The notes beneath the pieces are model-generated. The model ran no database searches. It was not told the origin of the DNA and was given only the letters and a program-made list of their open reading frames with translations. From contig OW240916.1 in NCBI GenBank assembly GCA_933207985.1, positions 81,062,136 to 81,126,135 of the forward strand: a stretch of DNA of 64,000 bases, given 5' to 3'. This document shows positions 52,341 to 63,599 of the stretch, piece by piece. Each line of letters begins with the position of its first letter. Position 1 is the first letter of the stretch. A program made the position numbers and the translations under genes. The DNA comes from Pelobates cultripes. Taxonomy: Eukaryota > Chordata > Amphibia > Anura > Pelobatidae.

Positions 52341-54221
52341 CATCTAATGATCCAATATGTAAAAGATTTATAAAAAACAAAAGAGTGCAACAAATTAAAA
52401 AGTTCCACTTATTAAAATATCAAATTCTTTCAAAATAGCTGCTATACAATTAAAAGGAAATTCACAAACTGTCTCAAGCAAGTTATAACAAAAATAAAGT
52501 GTCAGCGCTTAGCCAATAATCCCAGAAATCAGTGTCTCTATATTAATTTTGTTACATTAATATAATGTAGAGTTCCAAAGTGGATTTTCCACCTCCAGAG
52601 CTGTGGATGTTAGAGGTATTTGCTAGTTTGTATTCGTCTTGTTGTTATCTAACAAATCGGATACTTGTGTTCAATGTGTTATATAATATTCCAATGTACC
52701 TTAAAAAGATACAAAAAAGAATTATAGTATAACACAGTGAATTTATTGATGAATAAAAAAACCCTAACCCATTAATGGAAAATCTTACACAGTAAAATAT
52801 AGTGATATAAGTCTTCAAATATCCACTCCAAGTAGCATGTATCCAATAGAAAACAGACAAGCAGTTCGATCACAAGGGTATGTTACCACTCTATCGATTA
52901 GCTGGTGTAGTTCAAGTCTTAGATACCAAGCTGTGCAGGAATCAGCCGAACTGGAGGGACGCCAAGATGAGACACCGTTCAGATAGTCTGTGTGTTCTGT
53001 AATGGATACCAGCAAAAAGCTCAGTTCTACGTGTTTTGCCTGAGCTCAGCAGGCTTTGGTAGCCGTGCTCATAGGTCCTTATATACCCATAATGGTTCAA
53101 TTTTAAATTGGAGCTGTCTTAAAGGGATAGTTTCTGCTGTGGCAGACCTTTTCCTGTGTCTTCCAACTTATCCTAAATTGTTCCAATTTACTTGTTTCCA
53201 GATATACAAGGACATACAGCAATTCATAATAGTACTAATAGACACATAATACTAAACATAAAATATATAGTTCACATAAAAAACAATTTTTTTAAATGAA
53301 GAATTTTTTTGAATTAAGAAATCTTTATGATTATATGGGATCAGAGTAAACAGGAGATATTGCAGTGATATTTAAAATTCTTAATTATGACCTCAAATAA
53401 AAACTTAATTCTTAATCCTAACAATTCTATTAAAAATCATTATACTGAAATTCGATATAATGTATCACAATTAAAAAGAAATCATCATTTCAAACTAAAA
53501 TACTGGACCTAATATCCATACAAATTATAATATACCCATTGATATTGAAATGTATCTTCTTATTAAAAAAGCTTTATCATTGTGGAGTTATTAAGTAGTT
53601 AAATTATGTTATTTAATTCTAATTCCGTATTCAGACCAAAAGGAACCAAAGTCTTCAAATTATATATACAGAACATTTCTCGATTTTTCAATATTTTACT
53701 AAAATCTCCAGCCCTCCATGGGACATTTATATGTTGTATCTCACCATATTTTAATGTTTTGGGATCACTATCGTGGCATTCAATATAATGCTTAGATAAA
53801 ATGTTATTGACAAATTTCCTTATTATGTTGTATACATGTTCCCTCAATCTTGTTTTCCACATTATTTTTGTTTGTCGCACAAAAGACCGCATCTGAAGAC
53901 TGAATCTGCACTCCAAGAAGCAAATCACCTGTTTAGAGTGACATGTGATGCAGTCCTCAACAACATATTTTTTAGTTGTTTTACAGAATTGGAAGTTAGT
54001 AGTTTTTCCAAACGGCCATCCTATGATTTTACATATATTGCACTTTCCGCATTTAAAGAAACTTTTTTGATCATTCAAAAAAATGTCTCTCAGTCTGGAG
54101 CCTTATAACTGTATACCAGATTCTGTTCTATGGTTGGTACTCCTCTGTACACTACCCTAGGTTTGGGGGGTAAAGCCAGACCTAATATTGGATCCTGTAG
54201 TTACAAATGTCAGTTCTTATA
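52341..54221 (-). mobile_element. Penelope-like element, 3' part with GIY-YIG-type domain
   Basis: A 159-codon minus frame (54078-53599) carries the C-terminal layout of Penelope-like elements: a Cys-rich linker (FFKCGKCNICKII), ITCHSKQVICFLECRF, then KTRLREHVYNI, HYIECH, WRAGDFSKILKNREMFCIY and LKTLVPFGLNTELEL. Upstream frame remnants (VVYRGVPTI) also fit but are broken by stops. The usual GIY/YVG-K-T wording is degraded (RSFVRQTK), so the nuclease is probably inactive. 52341-53598 is the AT-rich 3' region, with a degenerate hammerhead-like box near 53066-53026. The reverse transcriptase is absent because the element is cut at 54222 by a Tc1. Confidence 0.72.
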
Positions 54222-54223
54222 TA

Positions 54224-55262
54224 CAGTATCTCACAAAAGTGAGAACACCCCTCACATTTTTGTAAATATTTTATTATATCTTTTCATGTGTCAACACTGA
54301 AGAAATTACACTCTGCTACAATATAAAGTAGTAAGTGTACAGCCTGTATAACAGTGTAAATTTGCCGTCCCCTTAAAATAACTCAACACACAGCCATTAA
54401 TGGCTAAACCATTGGCAACAAAGCGGAAATGTCCAAATTGGGCCCAAAGTGTCAATATTTTGTGTGCCCACCATTATTCACCAGGGCTTCACAGGTTACC
54501 ACTCAAGTACTCTTCCACTCCTCCATGACGACATCACGGAGCCGGTGGATGTTAGAGACCTTGTGCTCCCCCACCTTTCATTTAAGGATGCCGCACAGAT
54601 GCTCAATAGCGTTTAGATCTGGTGACATGCTTGGCCAGCCCATCACCTTTACCATCCGCTTCTTTAGCAAGGCAGTGGGAGTCTTGGAGGTGTGTTTGGG
54701 GTCGTTATCATGTTGGAATACTGCCCTGCGACCCAGTCTCGGAAGGGAGGGGATCATGCTCTGCTTCAGTATGTCACAGTACATGTTGGCATTCATGGTT
54801 CCCTCAATGAACTGTAGCGCCCCAATGCCGGCAGCACTCATGCAGGCCCAGACCATGACACTCCCACCACCATGCTTGACTGTAGGCAAGACACACTTGT
54901 CTTTGTACTCCTCACCTAGTTTGAGCCACACAAACTTGACACCATCTGAACCAAATAAGTTTATCTTGGTCTCATTGGACCACAGGACATGGTTCCAGTA
55001 AACCATGTCCTTAGTCTGCTTTTCTTCAGCAACCTGTTTGAAGGCTTTCTTGTGCATCATTTTTAGAAGAGGTTTCCATCTGGGATGACAGCCATGCAGA
55101 TCAATTTGATGCAGTGTGCGGCTTATGGTCTGAGCACTGACAGGCTGACCCCCCACCCTTTCAACCTCTGCAGCAATGCTGGCAGCACTCATACTTCTAT
55201 TTCACAAAGACAACCTCTGGATATGATGCTGAGCACGTGCACTCAACTTCATTGCTCAACCA
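54224..55262 (-). mobile_element. Tc1-like transposon, inactive, 5' truncated
   Basis: The right-hand terminus (minus sense) is CAGTATCTCACAAAAGTGAG next to TA at 54222-54223. The transposase frame (55192-54578 plus flanking fragments) shows MSAASIAAEVERVGG, VLWSNETKINLFG, FQHDNDPKHTSK and WPSMSPDLNAIEHLCGILK. The first catalytic Asp of the usual WSDE is Asn, there is a TGA directly after GILK and another upstream of the MSAAS segment, and the 5' end is missing. It inserted into the Penelope-like element. Confidence 0.9.
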
Positions 55263-55460
55263 TGGCGAAGCTTGTTCTTTTAAAGATGTACATTCCCTAT
55301 TTATACCTGTATCTGCCAGGTTGTACTTTCTTATCTCCACTTGAAAAAGGGTGAAACGCATTGTGGTTTTTAATATAACAGTATATATTTTTAATAAAGG
55401 TATTTTGGCCACTTTCTATTTGTGAGTTAGCCATTTTACTTTTTTATATCACTTTTATTT
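55263..55460 (+). mobile_element. Penelope-type repeat end, + strand
   Basis: CCACTTGAAAAAGGGTGAAACGCATTGTGG is followed by AATAAAGG. It has the GAAACGC box and the downstream poly(A)-like signal of the other hammerhead-like ends, but the CUGAUGA box is not preserved. Confidence 0.4.
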
Positions 55461-55939
55461 TTTTATCAGACTTCTTTTATTGCTATTATCACCATCCTTT
55501 TTACCTGGTACCAGAAGTTTTTTCTTTTTCCAGTGAGGATATTACTCCCAAGAATCCTAGGTGGGGATTATACCACTCGAACTGTATTCATTGAGCACTT
55601 AGCCTGCTCAATCAAATGATGAGTAACCACTTGTTATTTTATCATCTCTGGTTTTAATACTTCAAGCACTATTGGTGTCTCTTTTATTTTATTTTTTATG
55701 TGGCTCCTATATCAAGCAAGACTACATAGACCTCACGTATCCCATAAGTGGGGATTGTACCACTGTACGCTATCAACACTAGAGCTAAGTAGATAGCTCT
55801 ATCAAACGTGAGTAGGACCATATAGATTCTCTATACTGTATTCTACCCCTATCTGGGACATACTATACCATTAGTTGTCATCTTTATCTATTTTCATATG
55901 AACTCTAAGAATTGATTTTACTTTGTGCAAAATGTGTGT
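55461..55939. other. Unclassified repeat-derived sequence
   Basis: The phrase GTGGGGATT(A/G)TACCACT occurs twice (about 55562 and 55748), indicating an internal duplication of some repeat, perhaps the 5' region of a Penelope-like element. No gene is recognised. Confidence 0.35.
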
Positions 55940-56480
55940 TTTTCTGCCTGTGGATAATTAGGTTATTCTAGTAGATACTTGAATTATATCCCAGGCAGAG
56001 GGGAGGGATTGTTCTCTGTACATGGGAGTGTCACAGACTGTATGGTTGTTCTTATTGGTCTGTACAGTTGGGAATGCGGTGTTCCATCAGGTCCAGGGGG
56101 TGTGCATCTGGCCTGAGGAATTGTATATAAGCAAACCTGTATCAATAAAGCCTCAGACTTGTTCTACCCTTCATGAAGTCTTGGCTCATGTTTGTTGGAT
56201 TTGAGAACTACCTACACTCTGAGGATTGCTATAATCACTATACTCCCCAGAGTATAATCACTAAGCTCTTGTAAAAGCTGTTCCTGCTCTCTGGATTACT
56301 GGAAGCTGGATCCTGTTCTTGGGTCCAGAGTGGGTGGAAGACGGCGAGAACCCCAACCAAGCTGCGGCGGTTCGTGGGGTCCGCGGTGGTTATGGAGTCT
56401 AGTGGAGTGCTTGGAGCCCTCAGAAAGCACTAGGAGCATCCATCAATGGAGTTACCCAGTCGGGGTGCCAGGCGAACATT
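55940..56480 (+). mobile_element. LTR-like sequence with promoter and poly(A) signal
   Basis: TATATAA (56124-56130) is followed by AATAAA (56144-56149) and CCTCAGACTTGTTC, the order of a U3-R-U5 LTR. GGATAATTAGG...CAGGCAGAGGGGAGGGA recalls the 24198-25170 LTR. Ends and target duplication could not be fixed. Confidence 0.55.
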
Positions 56481-57270
56481 AACATTTAGGAGTTAAGTTG
56501 AAAAGGCATAATAGAGTGATGGTACTGGTGGCAGTTTTCCCAATTATATGGTATAAAAAAATGATGTGGTATAAATAAATAAATAAACCCAGGGGGGTCA
56601 ATAAGACCCCCATATTACTATACAGGAGGTTTAATTTATTTTCTAGGTTCCCACCTTCTGCAGGTGGAAGTATATCTATGAAATATTTAAAAATAGTGAC
56701 AGGGCAGCCATAATAATCAAGGGGAAAGCACTTAGGGTCCACCCTGGCCAAAAAATATATTATTCAAGGGGAAGGACCTAATGCCTTCCCGCACAGCCCC
56801 AGAGTTCTGCTACAGGGAGAAAACTCTGAATGGAAGAGGACTCTGCTCTATTCTATGAGAAGGAGTGTATCTGTTTAGCTGTGAAGATGTGAGGTGTACT
56901 GATTTTGGGGGAGAAATTGCTGTATTGAACAGCAACTATGATGCTAAATGGACCACTGAGGAGGGTATACTGTTCTGTGGGGAAAGAAAATGGTTCTGTG
57001 GAGAAGAAGGACATTTTTTTGTGTATTAATTTTGTTGTAATGGGACCATGTTTTGGTGAAGTGATATAGAAATTATGCTATAAAGAGATGAGATTGTGCA
57101 GTGGTGGAAGAGTCTCTCCAGGGGAATGTGAACAGTGTAAGGAGTTCTGTGAGATAGGTTTGAATGCTCTCTATAAGGGTGCACATATTCCCCAATGATT
57201 TCTATATAATAAAGAGAATCCTTCTTTGTGAAGCATATCCACTGTTTCTATTTTCTCCACAGTTGCCTCA
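56481..57270. other. Unclassified sequence
   Basis: Possibly retroelement leader sequence following the LTR-like unit, but no gag-type frame is visible and no gene is recognised. Confidence 0.3.
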
Positions 57271-57278
57271 CTGTCCTA

Positions 57279-59333
57279 TAGACATGTGCAATTAGTTTCG
57301 GTCCGAATATAAATTCGGACAAATTTCGGGCAATTCAGACATTCGGGTACTTCTGAAGGTCCGAATAGATAAATTGCTGAATTGCCGAATAGCCAAAGTT
57401 CTGAAATTACCGAATTTTCGAAGTGTTGAAGTTCTGAAGTGCCGAAGCACAGTATTGCCTAAGAACTGTTATACTTACCCAGTGGAAGAATGAAGAATGT
57501 TACACTGTATACAATTTTAAATAGAAAGTATACAAACATAGCCAGGATTCAACTGTAGGCATTTGCAACACTTACAACAATCAAGTAACACACATTCATA
57601 TAAAATGTAAGTTACATGGCCAGTCAATGTAATGACAGGAATAAATAAGTAGATAACTCCCTAATTCCCATGGTATTAGGGAGCTATCTACTAAAAGGCT
57701 GAAAGACCTAAATTGGTCTTTCAGCCAAATTTACTAATACTAAGTAAAGATTACTCAGTATTAGTAAATTATGCCCCTACTCGCTATACTGCAAGTAGGG
57801 GCATGTCTATTAAACAGTGAGCAGCCTATGGCCTATGGCTGCTCACTGTTAAAAAAAAAGTCTCCCCCTCCCGAGCCCCCACCCGTGCCGCGCAAGTGGT
57901 GGCTTCTAACCTGAAGGGGGGACTTATTGTCCCCCCCGGCCCCCAACCCTGAACGGTGGGTGGGGGCCCTAAAGTAAAATAAGGGGGGACCTATTGTCCT
58001 GCCTCTGACCCCCACCCATGAGCATTGGGGGCCCTAAATTAGAATAAGGGGGGACCTATTGTTCTCCCCCCGGTCCCCACCCCTGAGTGGCGGGTGGGGG
58101 CCCTAAATCAGAATAAGGGGGGACCTAATGTCCTCCCCCCTGGCCCCCACCCCTGAGCGGTGGGTGGGGGCCCTAAATACCAATAACGGGGGGACCTATT
58201 GTCCTCCCCCCTGGCCCCCACCCCTGAGCGGAGGGTGGGGGTCCTAAATAAAAATGTAATGTCCCCAGGTTTGGGGACCCCTAGTCACCCCACTACCAAA
58301 AAAACTAAGCCCTACTTACCCCCTCACCCTAAAAATAATTAGGGGGGCCATTAACTAACAATAGGTCCCCCCCTTATTGTTTTTTAGGGCCCACACCCAC
58401 TGCTCAGGGGTGGGGGCCAGGGGGAGGACATTAGGTCCTCCCCCTTATTCTAATTTAGGGCCCCCATCCACCGCTCAGTGGTGGGGACCAGGAGGGAGTA
58501 CATTAGGTCCCCCCCTTATTCTGATTTAGGGCCTCCACCCTCCAATCAGAGGTGGGGGCTGGGGCGGAGGACAATAGTTCACCCCCATTATTTTACTTTA
58601 GGGCCCCCACCCGCCGCTCAGGGGTGGAGACCAAGAGGGAGGACAATAGGTCCCCCCTTATTTTACTTTAGGGCCCACACCCGCTGCGTAGGGGTCGGGG
58701 CCAGGGGGGAGGTCATTAGGTCCCCCCCTTATTAGTATTTAGGGCCCCCACCCACCGCTCAGGGGTGGGGCCAAGGGGAGGACAATAGATCCCCCCCATT
58801 ATTTTACTTTAGGGCCCCCACCCGCCGCTCAGAGGTCCTCCCCCCTAATTGGTATTTAGGGCCACCACCCACCGCTACTCACTGTTTAATAGACATACCC
58901 CTACTCGCGTTATAGCAATAGTAATTTTTACTTAGTATTAGTAAATTAGGCTGAAAGACCAATTTAGGTCTTTCAGCCTTTTGGTAGAAAACTCCCTAAT
59001 ACCGTGGGAATTAGGGAGTTATCTATTAAGCGGCTGCAAGAGAAGTTCCGAAGCCCGAAATTCTGAAATGCCGAAATTCTGAAATTCTAAAGTGTCGAAG
59101 TGTTGAAGAGCCGAAGTTCCGAAGTTCCGAAGTGTTGAAGTGTCGAAGTGTCGAAGTGTCGAAGTGTCAGAGTGTCAGAGTGTCAGAGTGTCGAAGTGTC
59201 GAAGTGCTGAAGTGCCGTAGTTCCGAATTGTCGAAGTGCCGAACTGAACCAAAGTGCCAAAGTCCCGAATTGCCGAAGTCCCGAATTGCGGAATGCCGAA
59301 CCGAACCGAAAATTTTCCCCATGCACATGCCTA
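57279..59333. mobile_element. 2.1-kb foldback element, hAT-like 8-bp target duplication
   Basis: Perfect 8-bp duplications CTGTCCTA flank it (57271-57278 and 59334-59341). The termini TAGACATGTGCA and TGCACATGCCTA are inverted. The arms carry many GTGCCGAAGT/TTCCGAA-type 8-10-bp repeats, then a nested palindrome (57654-57830 against 58870-59030: CTCCCTAATACC, GGTCTTTCAGCC, TTTACTAATACTAAGTAAAG). The interior consists of G/C-rich tandem units (GGGGGACCTATTGTCC, GGGCCCCCACCC) in one orientation at 57860-58260 and the opposite at 58330-58870. There is no transposase ORF. Confidence 0.85.
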
Positions 59334-59341
59334 CTGTCCTA

Positions 59342-59811
59342 TGCTTTTTGTATGTATATTTTGTATAATATTTAGGGTACAGTATATGTTATTAAAAAGT
59401 AAATTGTGTAAATAAAATACTTTGTTTTCGACCATGACATCACGTAAATATTCTCAGTAATGCATCATCCTATAATCGCACCTCCAGACAATATGTTACA
59501 AGAAAAAATTACCCTTTTCAACAATTTAAATTGTTGGCATTTATGAGAGTAGAGTAAAGGGGTTCAGCAGTGAGAAGAGGGCTGTTTTGAGGCTACTTCT
59601 GTGGAAAGTGTGAAGTCTGGCTCTGCGAAAGGAAAACTGTCGAATGAGAGCAGACAAGTTGCTGGGGTTTTCTGTGGAACGGTTAAGGGTCATATAGGGA
59701 TAGGGATCGTTGAAGTACATAAAGGTAAGAGTCAGATAAGGATAAGATTAGGAGAAAAGCAATGGCAAATAATGGAGACTGGATGGGTTAGAGATGGTTA
59801 GTTGTCTCGAA
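59342..59811. other. Unclassified sequence
   Basis: No gene or repeat is recognised. Confidence 0.35.
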
Positions 59812-59944
59812 CAGTGTTCTATAACCCAGTCCTCATGGACCACCAACAGTCCAGGTTTTGTCAGTATCACCATTGGAATAAAACAAGGAAATGCATAAAT
59901 CCTGGACTGTTGGTGGTTCATGAGGACTGGGTTGGAGAACACTG
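59812..59944. mobile_element. Palindromic MITE, hAT-like
   Basis: The arms begin CAGTGTTCTATAACCCAGTC and end GACTGGGTTGGAGAACACTG, about 47 bp each, around an AT-rich loop. The flanking 8-mers GTCTCGAA and GTATAGAA agree at 6 of 8 positions, a decayed target duplication. Confidence 0.8.
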
Positions 59945-60162
59945 GTATAGAAAGATTAATTTTGGATGGAAAGATATAGGGAACTGGGACCTCTAGCAGT
60001 CAAATTTGCTTTCGAAACCATTTTTTTCCCTTTATTTTGACTGTTTTTATTTTTATTAATAGTATATGTTTTTTTTATTTGACTCAAATTTATCTTTAAT
60101 GTATATTTTCTATAGTAAAATACTTTATTTCACCATACATATAATGATTCCGTAATATCTTG

Positions 60163-60736
60163 TTAAAGGGACACTATAGTCACCTGAACAACTACAGCTT
60201 AATGTGGTTGTTCAGGTGAGATCTATAGCTCCCTGCAGGCAATCTAATGTAAACACTGTATTTTCAGAGAAAATACAGTGTTTACATTGATTGATAGGAA
60301 TACCTCCAGTGGCCGTCACTCAGACGGCCACCAGAGGGACTTCCTATCATGCAGGGCCCTAAAAAGGTCTTGTACACGTCAGACATATTAAAATACGTCT
60401 GACGTGTACAGGAGAGAGAAAGCACTGTGTGCGCGCCTTCTCTCTTCTGCCTGTCAGCAGAGGAGAGGGGGCGGGCAAAGACCGCAAGCTGAGCTGTCAG
60501 TCAGCTCAGCTAGCGGCCGCGCACACCGCGCATGCGCAGTAGTGCGCTCAGGACTTCAGAGGCTGGCATGAATGCCACCCTCTGAAGTATGTGCATGCGC
60601 ACAAGGGAGCAATGACGATTGCTCCCTGCTCGCGCCCGCCTATTTTGTCATTTTGACGAAATAGGGGGCACGGCTTCACGAGGCTCCCAGCACTGGAACC
60701 AGGTGAGTAAAACGGGTTGGCTGGGGAGTCCCTTTA
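60163..60736. mobile_element. T2-type MITE, complete, with serial hairpins
   Basis: TTAAAGGGACACTATAGTCACC at the left and GGGAGTCCCTTTAA at the right, with TTAA at both edges. Internal hairpins: AAACACTGTATTTTC/GAAAATACAGTGTTT, GTGGCCGTC/GACGGCCAC and ACACGTCAGAC/GTCTGACGTGT. The GC-rich right half contains GCGCGC and CpG clusters. Confidence 0.87.
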
Positions 60737-61049
60737 ACACATAATTACTCAATACTTAAATACATATTGCGTTCAAACTGTCTTTTACTTGTTTGGAAGA
60801 TGTCATGGTATTTTTTATATGATTAATATTAGATTTAAACAGAGTGATAGATTTCCCTAATTTTGCTTTAATTGATTTGTTGTACTTTCTTGTTGCTTCA
60901 TACAGAGCTATGAGTGAGTTTTTCTGTGGATGTAAAAAATTGTATTGTACGTTTGCATCAGTTATAAGTCACTGAAAGAGGGAGGCAGTGACAGAAAAGC
61001 AAGGGGGTCACCATATTAGGGTACTTTAAACTTTTAAGTTTTTTTTTAG
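60737..61049. other. Unclassified AT-rich sequence
   Basis: No gene or repeat is recognised. Confidence 0.35.
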
Positions 61050-61256
61050 TATAGGACCACTCCATACACATAAAGCACTACAGCTTGCTCAAGTGTTTTA
61101 TGGGTGAGGGGTATTCCATAGTAATGACAGTTTATAAAGGTTTCAACAAAAAATTGGCATTTTTAGAAATAATTATTAAAACAACCCCTTGGCTGTCAAT
61201 CAAACAGCCAGTGGAGGTTTCTTCCTACTTCCGTTAGGTCCCTCTAGTGGGGTGTG
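61050..61256. mobile_element. T2-type MITE fragment
   Basis: ATAGGACCACTCCATACACATAAAGCACTACAGCTTG and GGCTGTCAATCAAACAGCCAGTGGAGG follow the T2 pattern without clean termini. Confidence 0.5.
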
Positions 61257-61739
61257 TCACGAATACACCCTACTTCAAGAGTGTGTGACATAGTTGTGGT
61301 GGTGAAAGGACAAAGTTCACTATTTGTCTGCACTAGACCGGAAATAATGACAAAATCCCCCTTAACACCACCTACACTTGAGCATAATAATATAACTATT
61401 ACTATTTTAATGCTGCCTCCACCAAGACAATTTATAAATGGGATGGCTTGGTCCCCAGATAAATCAATAATAAAAAAAACCACCAAATACAAGAACAATA
61501 TTTAAGGAATTGCTAAAATATTACTTCTCTATTAGTCTCTTCAGGTAACGTGATTCTTTACCAGACAAAGGCAGAACTTAAGAAAGGATTTTTTATTATG
61601 AGCAAAAAATAGTCAAAGTGCATACAAAAATATAAATGACAAGGAAATTATTTACACCAACAACAGATAAAAACAAAAGGAATAAAATAACAGAAAGTCC
61701 TAATCACTTACTTGGCTCTTCAAAGTAAATACTTCTGCC

Positions 61740-62466
61740 CCACTGACACACACACAGACATACTGACACACACACAGATATACTGACACACAGGTAAAAT
61801 GTACATGGTAGGAAGGATGGTGACTCACTTAGAATCAGATTCTGGCCCCAAGCAAGTGCACAGACATTTCAGTATCATTAGATATATACCCTGTGGATTA
61901 CCACGTCTGGTGTAAAAGTGGAGTTAAGGCATATCTATAGAGATAATGAGTGACCACCCCCTTGTGTTACAGACCAACAACAATCCAAATGTACCTGCCA
62001 AAGAAATAATAATTGCAATTATGAATTTGTTATTATTTTCACATTCTATACATATTTCGCACACCTCAGATATACTGACACACACACAGACATACTGACA
62101 CACACACAGACAAACAGACATACTGACACACACACAGATATACTGACACACACACAGACATACTGACACACACACAGATATACTGACACACAGGTAAAAT
62201 GTACATGGTAGGAAGGATGGTGACTCACTTAGAATCAGATTCTGGCCCCAAGCAAGTGCACAGACATTTCAGTATCATTAGATATATACCCTGTGGATTA
62301 CCACGTCTGGTGTAGAAGTGGAGTTAAGGCATATCTATAGAGATAATGAGTGACCACCCCCTTGTGTTACAGACCAACATCAATCCAAATGTACCTGCCA
62401 AAGAAATAATAATTGCAATTATGAATTTGTTATTATTTTCACATTCTATACATATTTCGCACACCT
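61740..62466. repeat. 400-bp tandem duplication with CA-rich linker
   Basis: 61791-62066 is repeated at 62191-62466 at an exact offset of 400 bp; I found two substitutions (GTAAAAG/GTAGAAG and AACAACA/AACATCA). The copies are separated and preceded by ACACACACAGA(C/T)ATACTGAC simple repeats, which probably drove the duplication. Confidence 0.92.
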
Positions 62467-63348
62467 TACTTGCGACCCAACATGGCGGACATCACAATTC
62501 CTTCCCCTATGGTTAAGTTATGCCAATCATGTTTGGGCATGTTTAGAAGATGGCACTTGTCACATTCCAAATATAACAAAAATGAGGCTTAATTATTATA
62601 CTAGGGGTAAATATTAATGTTTTTTCCTTTTGGATATGATACTGGAAGAAGGCTAATGGTCATTAACATATCAAAGAGATTGACCCATCAATTAAGAAGT
62701 ACTGGCCATATGGCTGAGCCAGACATTTAGGCTTTTCCAGTGCAGAATCTCACACCTGGCAGAGCCTTTGAGTAATCACAGGATCCATTCATAGGATAAA
62801 ACCCATTTTCACATTCCTATGCAATGTACATTACCCCTTCTGTCATCTGACCTTTCATACAATCAAATTAACCCCTTTTGACCTTGACAGTATCCCATCT
62901 CTACCAGGCAGGCACTACCCAAATTACATTAAAGGATAATATTCCATAGTGCAATAATGAATTATGCACCCTAGGCGTGACAGGGTGCACCTGCCTCCCA
63001 CCTGCATACCTCAGATCTCAGACCAGCGTTTATAGACCTCAGATCAGTATGCTACTTGTGTATGTGCACAAGACGACACACACACAAGCGCAGAGGGAGA
63101 CCTAGAGAACCCTCTGATATTCCCCATAATTTCCCCATATTTTCCCACAAGAGACAGAAAGTCTATTTTGGGGAAAAAGGGGAAAGCTTGCAATGGCTGC
63201 AGTTCAGAAAAATTGCAGCTTTTGCAAAGTGTTATTTACAATAGAGTTTTCCTCTACCTTTTTTGATTACTGGACAACCCTTTTAAGGGGAAAAAAGTAA
63301 AAGTCACCTTTTATCCAGAGCAGTCCACCTTTTTACATGGTAGCTGCT
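62467..63348. other. Unclassified sequence
   Basis: No gene is recognised. Confidence 0.35.
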
Positions 63349-63450
63349 CAGGGCCGTCTTTAATAAAGAATGGACCCTGGGCAAATGTTTGCTTGGGCCC
63401 CCTGGGCCCTGCCGCTCTCGCCCCTCACTCCCTGGTATGCAATCACGGCA
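63349..63450 (+). mobile_element. hAT-like terminal fragment
   Basis: CAGGGCCGTCTTTAATAAAGAATGGACCCTGGGCAAA followed by GGGCCCCCTGGGCCC matches the start of a dispersed amphibian repeat with CAGGG ends. Only one end is visible. Confidence 0.5.
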
Positions 63451-63599
63451 TCCATCCCAACGCAGTGGTGGTACTAAAGTAGAATTAATTTTATTTGGAC
63501 CCCTAATTGCAAGGTTGGACTAAAGGTAGAACCCCATCTGTCGTGCAACTCCAACAATGCTTTGACAGCTGGGACTCTACCAATGTCCCATGCTTGCAG

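Noticed and set aside
61924..62228. Cys/Val-rich minus ORFs
   Set aside because: They are translations of ACACACAGACATACTGAC repeats.
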